Of a DNA stretch of 57,436 nt, positions 37,217-45,406 are shown one piece after another. Made by a program: the position numbers and the translations under genes. Source of the DNA: Planctomycetota bacterium. Lineage in GTDB: Bacteria > Planctomycetota > Planctomycetia > Planctomycetales > Planctomycetaceae. The notes beneath the pieces were generated by a model. That model was not told where the DNA came from. It made no database searches and was given only the letters and a program-made list of their open reading frames with translations. Position 1 is the stretch's first letter; every line of letters starts with the position of its first letter. The DNA lies in the NCBI GenBank assembly GCA_027618475.1, contig JAQCEJ010000028.1, positions 1-57,436 of the forward strand, in the 5' to 3' direction.

Positions 37217-37240
37217 GAGAGACTCAAAATTGAGACTCTC
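37217..37240. repeat. Imperfect 24-bp inverted repeat
   Basis: GAGAGACTCAA and TTGAGACTCTC face each other with a 2-bp centre and one mismatch. It could be a protein-binding site or an RNA hairpin within a transcript started at the 37417-37444 promoter. Confidence 0.4.
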
Positions 37241-37416
37241 TAAGAGCCACTCGCTGAGATTCCTTCAGAATCCCCATCCACGGCAGGAATGTACCTGAGA
37301 TTTACCAGCCACTCCGAATACCTTTCAAGCTCTCCACAACTTCAACTGAACTGCTGGTTGACAAACCGTTGTGGTCAAGCCCTCCGAAAGGAATCATGGC
37401 TTACGATCTAATATGT

Positions 37417-37444
37417 ATCATAACTTTCCGATCAGTTGTGTCAA
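37417..37444 (-). promoter_or_regulatory. Strong minus-strand sigma70-type promoter upstream of rho
   Basis: On the minus strand, TTGACA (37444-37439) and TATGAT (37422-37417) are separated by 16 bp: a perfect -35 and a -10 with one mismatch. Transcription would run toward rho, whose start lies about 870 nt downstream, across a gene-free region. Confidence 0.55.
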
Positions 37445-37783
37445 TTCAACTCTACCGGAATTTACGCACTTTTTGTCGTTCCCAGAAAAAAAATCTGCTT
37501 CGATAGATTCGGACTGGAATTGAAGTTACGTCCGATAGCCCCATATTTTCCCCTCGGTATAGCCGCGAAAATCACAAAACCGTTCGCTTGAGGGTATCAA
37601 CAGGGCCAATGAGGGAGAGGAGGTTCCCAGACGTTGATTAACGACGCCGAATCGCAATCAAGTGACGATTGCAAGATCAGCAGGAGTCAACGATTCGGAC
37701 TAGCAACTCAGAATCTCAAGCCGCGGCAAATCATTATGATATTCACAAGCTTTACCGAATGCTCGAGTATCATCATGACGAAA

Positions 37784-38737
37784 CTAGCGAGTTACCGTCT
37801 GGCCGATCAGATCGGTATTCAAGACATGCTGAGTCCGCGAATAACGAATCGGATTTCGTTTGAAGTTCTCGCGATTCGATTCATTCGTGAAGACATACAG
37901 ATCGCCATCGTAATAGGCACCGAATTTTGTACTTCCGGGAATGGCGCGGTCGGTTTCAGCCAGAATCACGGGATCGCAACCCAGCAGTTTCGGTGCGTAT
38001 TGCTCGGGGTTGTCTTTGAATTTTGCCAGTTCATCGGCACTGCTGAGATAGTATGTCACCCCTTTATGCGTTGACGTGAACTCGGGGCTCCCTTTGAGCC
38101 ATATTCGCTGATGCCACAACGCGACGGGGCTGTATTTATCGAGTCCTGTCAGCACACCGTTTTCGTCCTTAAGTGTGGCGACAGGTGGAATTGCCGATGT
38201 ATCATTAGCAGCAATGGCCGACTTTCCGACACTCGATGCGGGCTTTGCCGAGTTCGGTTTGCGGGTATCGTCTTCCGTCTTTTTCGCGAGCAACATCTTT
38301 TCATATTGTTGATGTTTGACTATGTTTTTGACGGCCGATGCCAAGTATTTGGCTTTGTTCTGGTAGCCGACGTTGCGCGAAATCACTTGCCCGTCGGGTC
38401 GCAAAAAAACGTCGGAAGGAAGTGAATCGATCTGATATTTCTCCGCCAGATCGGGCTCTTTGTCGGTGTCAACCTTTACGAGAATCGCCTGGTTATTGAG
38501 AACACGGGTCAATTCCGTCGATTTGAGCACTTCCTGCTCCATCTGCTGGCACGGGCCGCACCAGCTGGCATAAAAATGCACCAGCATCGGCTTATTCTGC
38601 TTTTTTGCCACAGCCTGAGCCGCGGCAAAATCGTGGTACCAGGTCGGTAACTTGGGTGTTTCCGCGACAAGAACGGTGTTAATAACCGTCAAAGTCAACG
38701 CAACCAGACTTGTCCAGCAAATCCGCATTTTTGTCAT
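37784..38737 (-). CDS. Secreted thioredoxin-fold protein with C-terminal YHS-like region
   Basis: The product from 38737 has 317 residues. After a signal peptide or anchor comes a thioredoxin domain with the active site WCGPC (C60, C63) and the expected downstream cis-Pro region (SLPSDVFLRPDG). A polar linker follows, then a C-terminal part (about 195-305) that resembles two copper-binding-type YHS modules in tandem (YYLSSADELAKFKDNPEQYAPKL and YVFTNESNRENFKRNPIRY patterns). It probably reduces or relays disulfides or metal outside the cytoplasm. The start could instead be the ATG at 38728; a GTG-led frame from 38758 is less likely. It stands alone downstream of pabA. Confidence 0.85.
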   Translation of the reverse strand: MTKMRICWTSLVALTLTVINTVLVAETPKLPTWYHDFAAAQAVAKKQNKPMLVHFYASWCGPCQQMEQEVLKSTELTRVLNNQAILVKVDTDKEPDLAEKYQIDSLPSDVFLRPDGQVISRNVGYQNKAKYLASAVKNIVKHQQYEKMLLAKKTEDDTRKPNSAKPASSVGKSAIAANDTSAIPPVATLKDENGVLTGLDKYSPVALWHQRIWLKGSPEFTSTHKGVTYYLSSADELAKFKDNPEQYAPKLLGCDPVILAETDRAIPGSTKFGAYYDGDLYVFTNESNRENFKRNPIRYSRTQHVLNTDLIGQTVTR

Positions 38738-39021
38738 TTTCCAACCCCGGCGCAACACGAGCTTGTAACAAAGAATTCCGCAAATTCCGTATCAGAGTTG
38801 AAATCGTTCGATTTCAACGTTGCTCTGTTGGTATCGGCAGGAATCCACACGTGTCGAGCACAGGTCTGACGCGGTTCGCCAGACATCTCGCAAGTTTGGT
38901 AACGGTCGTAACGATTTTGCGGAACGCGCCATCTCTGACGACAATTTCGCGAGCGCCGATCCCTCGCCGGGACTGCCAGTGTCAACGTTCTCGCACAAGT
39001 AAGGTGCGAAAAACCAATCGG

Positions 39022-39684
39022 TTACCAGGGGATAAATCGCGATGCGGCAAGGCTGGAGGGAATCGAGGAGGGCTGTAACTCGAGGTGTCCGCTTTGGGAT
39101 GGGATCTGATGTGCAATTTTTGCAAGGTTGAGAAATCTGTGCAGCAGATAATACCCCCCCTCCGTCAGAATCGACTCGGGGTGAAATTGCACGCCAAACA
39201 AAGGCCAGGTTCGGTGCTCCATGGCCATCGGAATTCCCTCGGCAGTGCGGGCAGTGATCGTCCAATCATGAGGCAGCGACGCTTCGTCGACGATCAACGA
39301 GTGATACCGCATGACGCGCAGAGGATTAGAGAGACCGACAAATATTGATTGATCGTGGTGAGTAATCAGCGACGTCCGTCCATGAAACGGTTCGGGGGCA
39401 CGGATGATTCTTCCACCGTACGCCGCCGCCATGGCCTGATGCCCCAAGCAGACACCAAGCATAGGAATCCGCTTACCAAGTTGTTGAATCAATGCGATAC
39501 AGACACCGGCAGCGGCGGGTTCCCCTGGCCCGGGTGACAGAACAATCGCTTCAGGCTTCATCTCGGCGATCTCGGTAACAGACAGCCGGTCGTTACGCAC
39601 GACACGGGTTTCGCAACCAAGCTCCAGCAGGTAGCGGGAGAGGTTGTAGACAAAGCTGTCGTAATTGTCGATGAGCAAAATCAT
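39022..39684 (-). CDS. pabA: Aminodeoxychorismate synthase glutaminase subunit
   Basis: This class I glutamine amidotransferase provides ammonia to its partner. The 220-residue product has Cys79 in GVCLGHQ, His168 and Glu170 in QFHPES, and the oxyanion motif PGPGEP. PabA and TrpG are very similar and can be shared between pathways. The partner here is PabB-like, so pABA synthesis is the better call. Its ATG overlaps the pabB stop by 4 bp (ATGA), which implies translational coupling. A C-terminal tail of about 25 residues is longer than needed. Confidence 0.9.
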   Translation of the reverse strand: MILLIDNYDSFVYNLSRYLLELGCETRVVRNDRLSVTEIAEMKPEAIVLSPGPGEPAAAGVCIALIQQLGKRIPMLGVCLGHQAMAAAYGGRIIRAPEPFHGRTSLITHHDQSIFVGLSNPLRVMRYHSLIVDEASLPHDWTITARTAEGIPMAMEHRTWPLFGVQFHPESILTEGGYYLLHRFLNLAKIAHQIPSQSGHLELQPSSIPSSLAASRFIPW

Positions 39685-41150
39685 TTCAGCGCCCGCAACA
39701 TTCCTTCGGCTTTATGCAACGTTTCGAGGTATTCCGACGCCGGGTCGGACTGTGCGACAATCCCTCCCCCCACCGAACATTGTATCCAGCCCGAACGAAC
39801 GACAAATGTGCGTATGATGATGTTGCTGTCCATTCCGCCGTGAAACCCGACATGAAACAGGCTGCCGCAGTACGGACCGCGAGCGGTCGGTTCGATCGAT
39901 GCAATGACTTCCATCGCCCTGACCTTCGGCGCGCCGGTGATCGAACCGCCGGGAGACAGCGCCGTCAGCAAGTCCCACGCCGTCATTTTATAGGCGAGGC
40001 GGCCTCGGATGGCCGTCACAAGATGTTGCACGGTCGAATACGTTTCGACGCGGCAAAGTTCAGGGACACGAATCGATCCCGGCTGACAGACTCGCGACAA
40101 ATCGTTCCGCAACAGATCGGCAATCATCACGTTTTCCGCTTGATCTTTTTCGCTCTCACGCAACGCATCGCGAGTGTAAAGATCGGCTTCGATGCCGGGT
40201 TGACGTTGTCGTGTCCCTTTGATCGGACGGGTTTCTGCGTCACGGCCGCACAACGAAACAAAACGTTCGGGAGATGCACTGAGAATGTCCCAGGCGTTAC
40301 CGCGCAACAGGCCGGCAAACGGAGCGGGATTTCGCTGACGGAGTCGACCATATAATTCCAGGCTGGATAACCTCTGTGGCAAAAGCAACCGTTGGGAGAG
40401 ATTGGCCTGAAAGATATCACCGGCGTAGATGTGTTCAATCACTTGTCGAACCGCTTGAAGATATCCCTCACGTGAAAAATCGCTGGTAAGACCCTCAACC
40501 CCCGGGGCATCGAATTGTGGAGCCAGTTCGTCGCGACCGAGCGACGTGTGCGGCAATGTTTCAACTGATGTTTTGCCCGGCATCGAGACGATGTCGGCGA
40601 CAACTTGCTCCAAACGCTGTTGCGCCCGTGCCTGCCGACGCATAGGGTCTCGTTCGGGATACCCTTGCGAAATAATCCATGCGCGATCAAGCTGGTGGTC
40701 CCAGGCAATCACCCAGTCGTAACAGCCGAACGCCGCCGCAGGCATTTGAAATTCGTCATACATTGTGCGTGGGAGACGTTCCCAGGCATGCCCTAATTCA
40801 TACGAGAGAAACCCGGCTATTCCCCCCTGGAATGGCGGCAACCCCTCGATCTTCCCCACCTGATACGTTTGACTCAATCGACGCACTTCGGCGAACGGAT
40901 CAACGCCGTATGTTGCCTTGGGCAATTCGTTCCACCAGCAGGGATCAGCCGAAACGAACGAAAACCTCCCTAGCGTCTTGCTCGGCAATGCGCTGTCGAA
41001 TGCCACCAGGTGTGGCCAGTGACTCAGCTTCTCCAGCACTTCGCCGATCAACGGGACAGGGGAAAGCTCTCGCACGGCCACCTCGCGGTCGCCGAGAGGG
41101 GGTAACTCGGCCCCGTCATGAACTTCAGTGGTACCTGATTCGAAGATCAT
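39681..41150 (-). CDS. pabB: Aminodeoxychorismate synthase component I
   Basis: PabB converts chorismate plus ammonia to 4-amino-4-deoxychorismate, the precursor of p-aminobenzoate. The 489-residue product has the chorismate-binding domain with PGGSITGAPK and the motif PIKGTRQR. Lys311 in that motif is the covalent lysine typical of PabB; anthranilate synthase has Ala there (PIAGT). This favours pABA over tryptophan synthesis. No lyase (PabC) gene is in the window. It lies 37 bp downstream of the dihydropteroate-synthase-like gene and overlaps pabA by 4 bp. Confidence 0.92.
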   Translation of the reverse strand: MIFESGTTEVHDGAELPPLGDREVAVRELSPVPLIGEVLEKLSHWPHLVAFDSALPSKTLGRFSFVSADPCWWNELPKATYGVDPFAEVRRLSQTYQVGKIEGLPPFQGGIAGFLSYELGHAWERLPRTMYDEFQMPAAAFGCYDWVIAWDHQLDRAWIISQGYPERDPMRRQARAQQRLEQVVADIVSMPGKTSVETLPHTSLGRDELAPQFDAPGVEGLTSDFSREGYLQAVRQVIEHIYAGDIFQANLSQRLLLPQRLSSLELYGRLRQRNPAPFAGLLRGNAWDILSASPERFVSLCGRDAETRPIKGTRQRQPGIEADLYTRDALRESEKDQAENVMIADLLRNDLSRVCQPGSIRVPELCRVETYSTVQHLVTAIRGRLAYKMTAWDLLTALSPGGSITGAPKVRAMEVIASIEPTARGPYCGSLFHVGFHGGMDSNIIIRTFVVRSGWIQCSVGGGIVAQSDPASEYLETLHKAEGMLRALK

Positions 41151-41187
41151 TTGAGATTCTAAAAAAAACGTGACGGTCTCGATACAC

Positions 41188-42594
41188 TCACTTTACATCG
41201 TCCTTGGGGTTGGTATCGACCCGATGCGAAGGGGGCGTGTGCTTCTCCGGTCGCGTTAGAAACCCCCAATTCAGGGCTTCGTCCTGCACGTATTGTTTGC
41301 CGAGGGTTAGAGCCGTCAAGGCTTTGCACATTTCAAAACCGAGATAAAATGCATGCGCGGCTGAAACATCATTCGGTTGAGACAACGCCTGTTCGAAGAG
41401 TTCAAACGGATCATCTCCCTGCCAATGTCCGTCTCGATTGAAGAGATGCAGCGTCTCTTCTCCGACCAGAATGCGGTAATTGGGATCTTGAATCTGATCG
41501 GCAAGCCGGCTGATATCACCGGGGTCGAGTCTGTGTAATTTCGGATCGCGCAGCATAACAAGTTGATCGCTCAATCGCTTGAGTACAACGTGCCGGGTGA
41601 CACTATGATGCACCAACCGGCGGGCAATATCGAATTCTTGAACGGTCGTTCGAGCCCAGTTGATGACCTGCGTCGTCAGTATGCTGTGGATGCCGAGTTC
41701 CTGGCAGATCGCAGCGAGTAGAAGATTTACGCCGGCCGAATCGACATCGGTTAATTCCGTAAGATTACCGACACCCATCAACATCGGAACATCAAGCCAG
41801 CGCCGACGAACAGTGAAATAACGTTCGAGTGATTTTGCAAAACCGTGACCGATCGGTTCGAGAATCGGGTCGATGCGATAACGGGCTTTCTTCGAATCGA
41901 GAATCTCGATAGTTGATTCGAGGCTCGCGAGATCGGTCGGATCATCGGGTATGACCACCAATTCCGCCGGAAGGTCTGCCCCCCACGCGATGTTCGTCCC
42001 GTTACAGCTCAAAACGAGTTCTGCCCCGGAATTGACGGCGGACTCGACTTCGCTGCGGTCGAAACTATCGATCGAAACCCGCAGACCTTCGGCCACCAAC
42101 ATCGACGTTGCCTCCGCCACTCCACTCCACGTTTCACCGGGAATACAGCCGAGGTCGATTACGTCGGCCCCCTGTGCGACAAGCCGCTTGGCTTCCTTCA
42201 AGAGGTCGTCCGACGACATTCGAGGGGCATGGTTGATCTCAGCGACTATCTCGATATCAAACTCGTCAAATGCAGGTTGAATTCTCTGCGCCGAACCCAA
42301 AAAATCAGGGAGATCGAACAGATCTTTGGGGCCCAGAGTAAAGGGGACGCCGAAATGCTGGTGGAGACGATTGAGATCACCTTGACACCATCCCGGCAGA
42401 ATCACACGTTCGATTTCTGCGGGAAGAACCAGCCGTCGCAACAGCAACTCGACATGCATCAACGCGGCGACGCTGACTCCGATAACGCACACGTCCGTGT
42501 GGAGTCCCAGTCGATCACGCAGGTCTTCACACACGCGGCGCAGCGACGGCTCGGCTAACCGACCGGTCACCATCAGGATGCGTTCGCCATTCAT
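41188..42594 (-). CDS. Dihydropteroate-synthase-like (DUF6513-type) protein
   Basis: The 468-residue product has an N-terminal domain (about 1-125) of the type I recall as DUF6513, followed by a TIM-barrel pterin-binding domain like dihydropteroate synthase. Recognisable strands are FDIEIVAEINHAP, GADVIDLGCIPG and LRVSIDSFDRSEV. It is longer than FolP (about 280). Proteins of this kind occur with archaeal-type C1-transfer genes in methylotrophs and planctomycetes, and are thought to act in methanopterin-type cofactor synthesis rather than folate. The flanking pabB/pabA and phhB genes fit that. Folate synthesis remains an alternative. Upstream phhB is 36 bp away. Confidence 0.82.
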   Translation of the reverse strand: MNGERILMVTGRLAEPSLRRVCEDLRDRLGLHTDVCVIGVSVAALMHVELLLRRLVLPAEIERVILPGWCQGDLNRLHQHFGVPFTLGPKDLFDLPDFLGSAQRIQPAFDEFDIEIVAEINHAPRMSSDDLLKEAKRLVAQGADVIDLGCIPGETWSGVAEATSMLVAEGLRVSIDSFDRSEVESAVNSGAELVLSCNGTNIAWGADLPAELVVIPDDPTDLASLESTIEILDSKKARYRIDPILEPIGHGFAKSLERYFTVRRRWLDVPMLMGVGNLTELTDVDSAGVNLLLAAICQELGIHSILTTQVINWARTTVQEFDIARRLVHHSVTRHVVLKRLSDQLVMLRDPKLHRLDPGDISRLADQIQDPNYRILVGEETLHLFNRDGHWQGDDPFELFEQALSQPNDVSAAHAFYLGFEMCKALTALTLGKQYVQDEALNWGFLTRPEKHTPPSHRVDTNPKDDVK

Positions 42595-42630
42595 GGCGTG
42601 CCTCTTGGAAGAGCAGGTCGGTTCATCTCG

Positions 42631-42987
42631 TTAGTGCGTCCACTTCTTGGGGAACCCGGAGAGAGTCGCACCCGGAGCAGGCTTCCATGTCGAAATCTCT
42701 TCAATTTTACGAGCGAGCTCGACGTCGAGCATCGTAATCCCCTTCACACGATGCGTTTGCAACTTAACAGTGACTTTCGCGTAACCGAGCGACAAATCAG
42801 GATGATGCCACGCCCCATCCGCGAGATATCCGATCGTCGAGGCCAACATGATCGTGTGGGGCCATCCCGGTGTCGCAAATTCCCGCCGTAACCAGTTATC
42901 GCGTAGCTCCCACCCCGGCAATGTTTTTAACGTCTCGGAGATTTCAGCCTCCGACAGTACGACATCTTGCGGATTGTCGCCGGCCAT
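42631..42987 (-). CDS. phhB: Pterin-4-alpha-carbinolamine dehydratase
   Basis: The 118-residue product has the family signature HHPD (in GAWHHPDLSLGYAKV) and the usual length. The start at 42987 is preceded by AGGAG at ideal spacing; a frame from 43041 lacks this. Such enzymes dehydrate 4a-hydroxytetrahydropterins. No aromatic amino-acid hydroxylase is nearby, so here it may serve pterin cofactor synthesis or repair, as seen for homologs acting in molybdopterin or folate metabolism. It sits second in the SDR-phhB-DHPS-like-pabB-pabA set. Confidence 0.92.
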   Translation of the reverse strand: MAGDNPQDVVLSEAEISETLKTLPGWELRDNWLRREFATPGWPHTIMLASTIGYLADGAWHHPDLSLGYAKVTVKLQTHRVKGITMLDVELARKIEEISTWKPAPGATLSGFPKKWTH

Positions 42988-43194
42988 AATTTTGCTCCTT
43001 TCGCAATACTGGGGATACCCACCCCACCCTGTAAGCGACATCCATTGTGCGATGAAAGAGTCCGATACTCAAGCGGGGAGTTAATGACGCAAAGACTTGG
43101 CTCGAAATCGGATCAGAAATGACAAACCGTTTTGACACGCAACCCCAATCGCTTCACCTGCTCAAAACATCAGATCGGTGCCACTCGACATCGT

Positions 43195-43983
43195 TCACCT
43201 CACTGCCCCGCCGTTGGCGTAGATCACTTGACCGGTCAGGTAACTGGCCTCATCGCTCACAAGAAATCGTGCCAGATGGGCGATGTCTTCCGGCGTTCCC
43301 CAACGTTTCAAGGGAGTTTCTCTTACAACACGATCCTGCCACTGGGAGCCCGCTTTTTCGCCCCACGCCGTGCGAATCCAACCCGGAGCGATGCAATTCA
43401 CACGCACTTCGGGGGCAAGGCTCACGGCGAGAGAGCGGCTGAAACCCATAATGGCATTCTTTGCCGTGGCGAACAATTCGCCGCTCTCCCCCTCCATCCC
43501 TCGATCGGCCTGATCCCAGCCAATATTGAGAATCACCCCTTTAGGTCGGTTCGCAATATCATCTCGGACTTTCATCTGATCACCGACGAGACGCGACAGA
43601 ATCACCGTGCTGCGGACGTCAATTTCCCACAACGCCTGGAGTTTTTGGGAGTATTCCCACCTGGAAGCCTTACCGGTCAGCACGTCGACACCGGCATTAT
43701 TGACCCAAATGTCGACTTGAGATTCGTGGTAACAGACATGATTTACTAAATTTTCATAAGAGTTTGGTTCGCTGAAATCGGCCTGAAGCAGCGTCGCCAC
43801 TCCCCCGTGGGACGAAATCTCGGCCAACACATGATTCGCGCCGTCATGATTATGGCTGTAGTGAATGACAACCGAGGCTCCTGCGCGGGCCAGTTCGAGT
43901 GCGATCGCTCGACCGATGCCACTTGATGCTCCGGTCACAACCGCTTTTTTACCAGTCAGTTCTGCAAAATGTCCCTGCCACAT
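43195..43983 (-). CDS. Short-chain dehydrogenase-family protein lacking the catalytic Tyr and Ser
   Basis: The 262-residue product has the NAD(P)-binding TGASSGIG motif (17-24) and NNAG (95-98). The active-site YxxxK is FATAK, with Phe171 replacing the catalytic Tyr while Lys175 remains. The expected Ser about 13 residues earlier is replaced within GWDQADRG. The overall sequence looks like a FabG or pteridine-reductase-type SDR, but standard SDR chemistry should be impaired. The start at 43983 follows GAGGA; frames from 44016/44013 are longer without it. It is first in the pterin/pABA set, though 207 bp separates it from phhB. It could be a pterin-binding, regulatory or alternative-mechanism enzyme. 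Confidence 0.88.
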   Translation of the reverse strand: MWQGHFAELTGKKAVVTGASSGIGRAIALELARAGASVVIHYSHNHDGANHVLAEISSHGGVATLLQADFSEPNSYENLVNHVCYHESQVDIWVNNAGVDVLTGKASRWEYSQKLQALWEIDVRSTVILSRLVGDQMKVRDDIANRPKGVILNIGWDQADRGMEGESGELFATAKNAIMGFSRSLAVSLAPEVRVNCIAPGWIRTAWGEKAGSQWQDRVVRETPLKRWGTPEDIAHLARFLVSDEASYLTGQVIYANGGAVR

Positions 43984-44789
43984 GACATCCTCAAATCCGT
44001 CGAGCGAACGCATCATCCTTTATTATCGGGCTTTTGATGTGTGCCACAGATAAATACCATTCTTTGATCAAAAACTGTCCAAGATAATTGTATCAACCTC
44101 ATCGGAATTTGCGCAGTTTTTTCGCTTTATGATGGGTTCGCCACGGAGGGAAATTGATCGGCGATCCGAGGTTACGTGGGGAGCTCCGAGTGACCAACAC
44201 AGCAGAACACTCATTAAGGTACGTGGCTACATCAGAGAGGGATTACGAATCTGTCATCGGGTTCAGTCGCTTCGCGAAAATGTCGACATTTTCGCTATTT
44301 TTAGCTGTTTTCCACAAAATGCGCGAACTCGCCGGAAGATTATTGACGGCTGAGAACTCGGATGTCATAATAGCGCAAAATGCTTGCGCAACTTGCCCTC
44401 TATTATCTGGAGGATGTGTAAGCTCGCGTTTAATTGATTCACATCTCTGAAAGACGAACCTATCAATATGTAAACCGATCACGATTCACATCTATCCTAT
44501 CTTGCAGTCGCATATAAAATAAATTCAGATCATGCAGTTCATTGCAGAGCGTGGCTCCGAATTCTTCGGTTCTCATGCGAACTCCGTTCGACGCTTCTTC
44601 AAATGCACATGATTTTTGTCGAAGAGAAAGAGTGTTCTGCGGAGAGATTCCACGATCACCAGCGAAGGGGTTGATCCTTTGTCAAAACCACCACATCGGC
44701 CGGAGGCCGATTCCGGGGATGGCCCGCATGATGAGGCCGCAACTTCCCCAAACAGTCTTCAATCCAAGGTAGAAAGTGCAGAAGAGATT
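43984..44789. other. Divergent intergenic region, SDR / ArsR
   Basis: This 806-bp region has no convincing gene. A small hairpin (GCGCAA / TTGCGC, 44372-44388) is present. An AT-rich block near 44500-44525 (ATATAAAATAAATT) may hold a -10 element for the regulator. The sequence near 44090-44125 resembles that around 37436-37480. Confidence 0.45.
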
Positions 44790-45188
44790 ATGATTTCCCA
44801 ACTCGCCGAGCCCGTTAGCAGCAAAACCTCAAGGAAGATTCCTGCGTTAACCGAGCAACTCGAAAAAGACCTCGTGCAGGTATTCAAACTCCTGTCCGAC
44901 GAAACCCGCCTGCGAATTCTTTTGTACCTCGTCCGCGAAGGCGAACTTCACGTTACCGCCCTTTGTGAAAAACTCGGACAGAGCCAACCCGCTGTCAGCC
45001 ATCACCTGGCCCTCTTGCGGGTCGCCAGCTTGATCGAAGCCCGACGCGACGGCAAACACAACTTCTACTCCGTTCGCCGCGTTCACTTCCATCGCATTAT
45101 CGAAGAACTCTTCCAGAATATCAGCGAATTCGGCGAAGAAATTCGCTTCGATGAATTCGTGATCTCGCACGACAACGACGACATGTAA
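44790..45188 (+). CDS. ArsR-family transcriptional regulator
   Basis: The 132-residue product has the winged helix-turn-helix of the ArsR/SmtB family (about 25-100): LLSDETRLRILLYL, then the recognition region SQPAVSHHLALLR and the wing RRDGKHNFYSV. The metal-binding CxC motif of ArsR or SmtB is absent; only one Cys (in ALCEKLG) is seen, so it likely senses something other than arsenic, or no ligand. I chose the ATG at 44790; a TTG-led frame from 44616 would add a polar, proline-rich extension. It lies about 220 bp upstream of carA on the same strand; targets are unknown. Its acidic C-terminus (HDNDDM) is notable. Confidence 0.88.
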   Translation: MISQLAEPVSSKTSRKIPALTEQLEKDLVQVFKLLSDETRLRILLYLVREGELHVTALCEKLGQSQPAVSHHLALLRVASLIEARRDGKHNFYSVRRVHFHRIIEELFQNISEFGEEIRFDEFVISHDNDDM

Positions 45189-45406
45189 TCACACCATCGC
45201 GTCCGCCTCGAATGGGCAGAGAATTTCGATCCTTTGACCCGCGTCACCCCGAAATCGATGAAGCGACCGCCGCACGAGCGATGGTCGCTTTTTTTCTGCG
45301 CGCTGGTATGCTAAAAAAGAGGCCGAGTCGAGAGTCCAAAACCAGAGGTGTGACGACTCGGCGTCCCGCCCAGATACCACTCATCATTCCTCCTTGCGTG
45401 AGCGTT

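Larger units (their letters stand above)
36542..37783. other. 1.24-kb gene-free region upstream of rho
   Basis: I see no convincing gene. The region holds a minus-strand promoter (37417-37444), the rho-proximal hairpin (36625-36646) and a near-perfect inverted repeat at 37217-37240 (GAGAGACTCAA facing TTGAGACTCTC, one mismatch). CCACAAC and GTTGTGG repeats (about 37335 and 37368) could also pair. A long rho leader or a small RNA is possible. Confidence 0.55.

Noticed and set aside
36564-37218. Plus-strand reading frames of 129 and 108 codons upstream of rho
   Set aside because: Composition is unlike neighbouring proteins, no ribosome-binding site, no recognisable motif.
37634-38074. Plus-strand TTG-led frame preceded by AGGAGG
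   Set aside because: Most of it is antisense to the well-supported thioredoxin gene and its protein has no family features; the ribosome-binding site is probably coincidence.
39022-41150. TrpE/TrpG (anthranilate synthase) as identity of the pabB/pabA pair
   Set aside because: PIKGT rather than PIAGT in the large subunit and the pterin gene context favour PabB/PabA; PabA could still serve both.
44616-44789. N-terminal extension of the ArsR regulator from a TTG
   Set aside because: No ribosome-binding site at the TTG, and the extension is outside the family's conserved region; not excluded completely.
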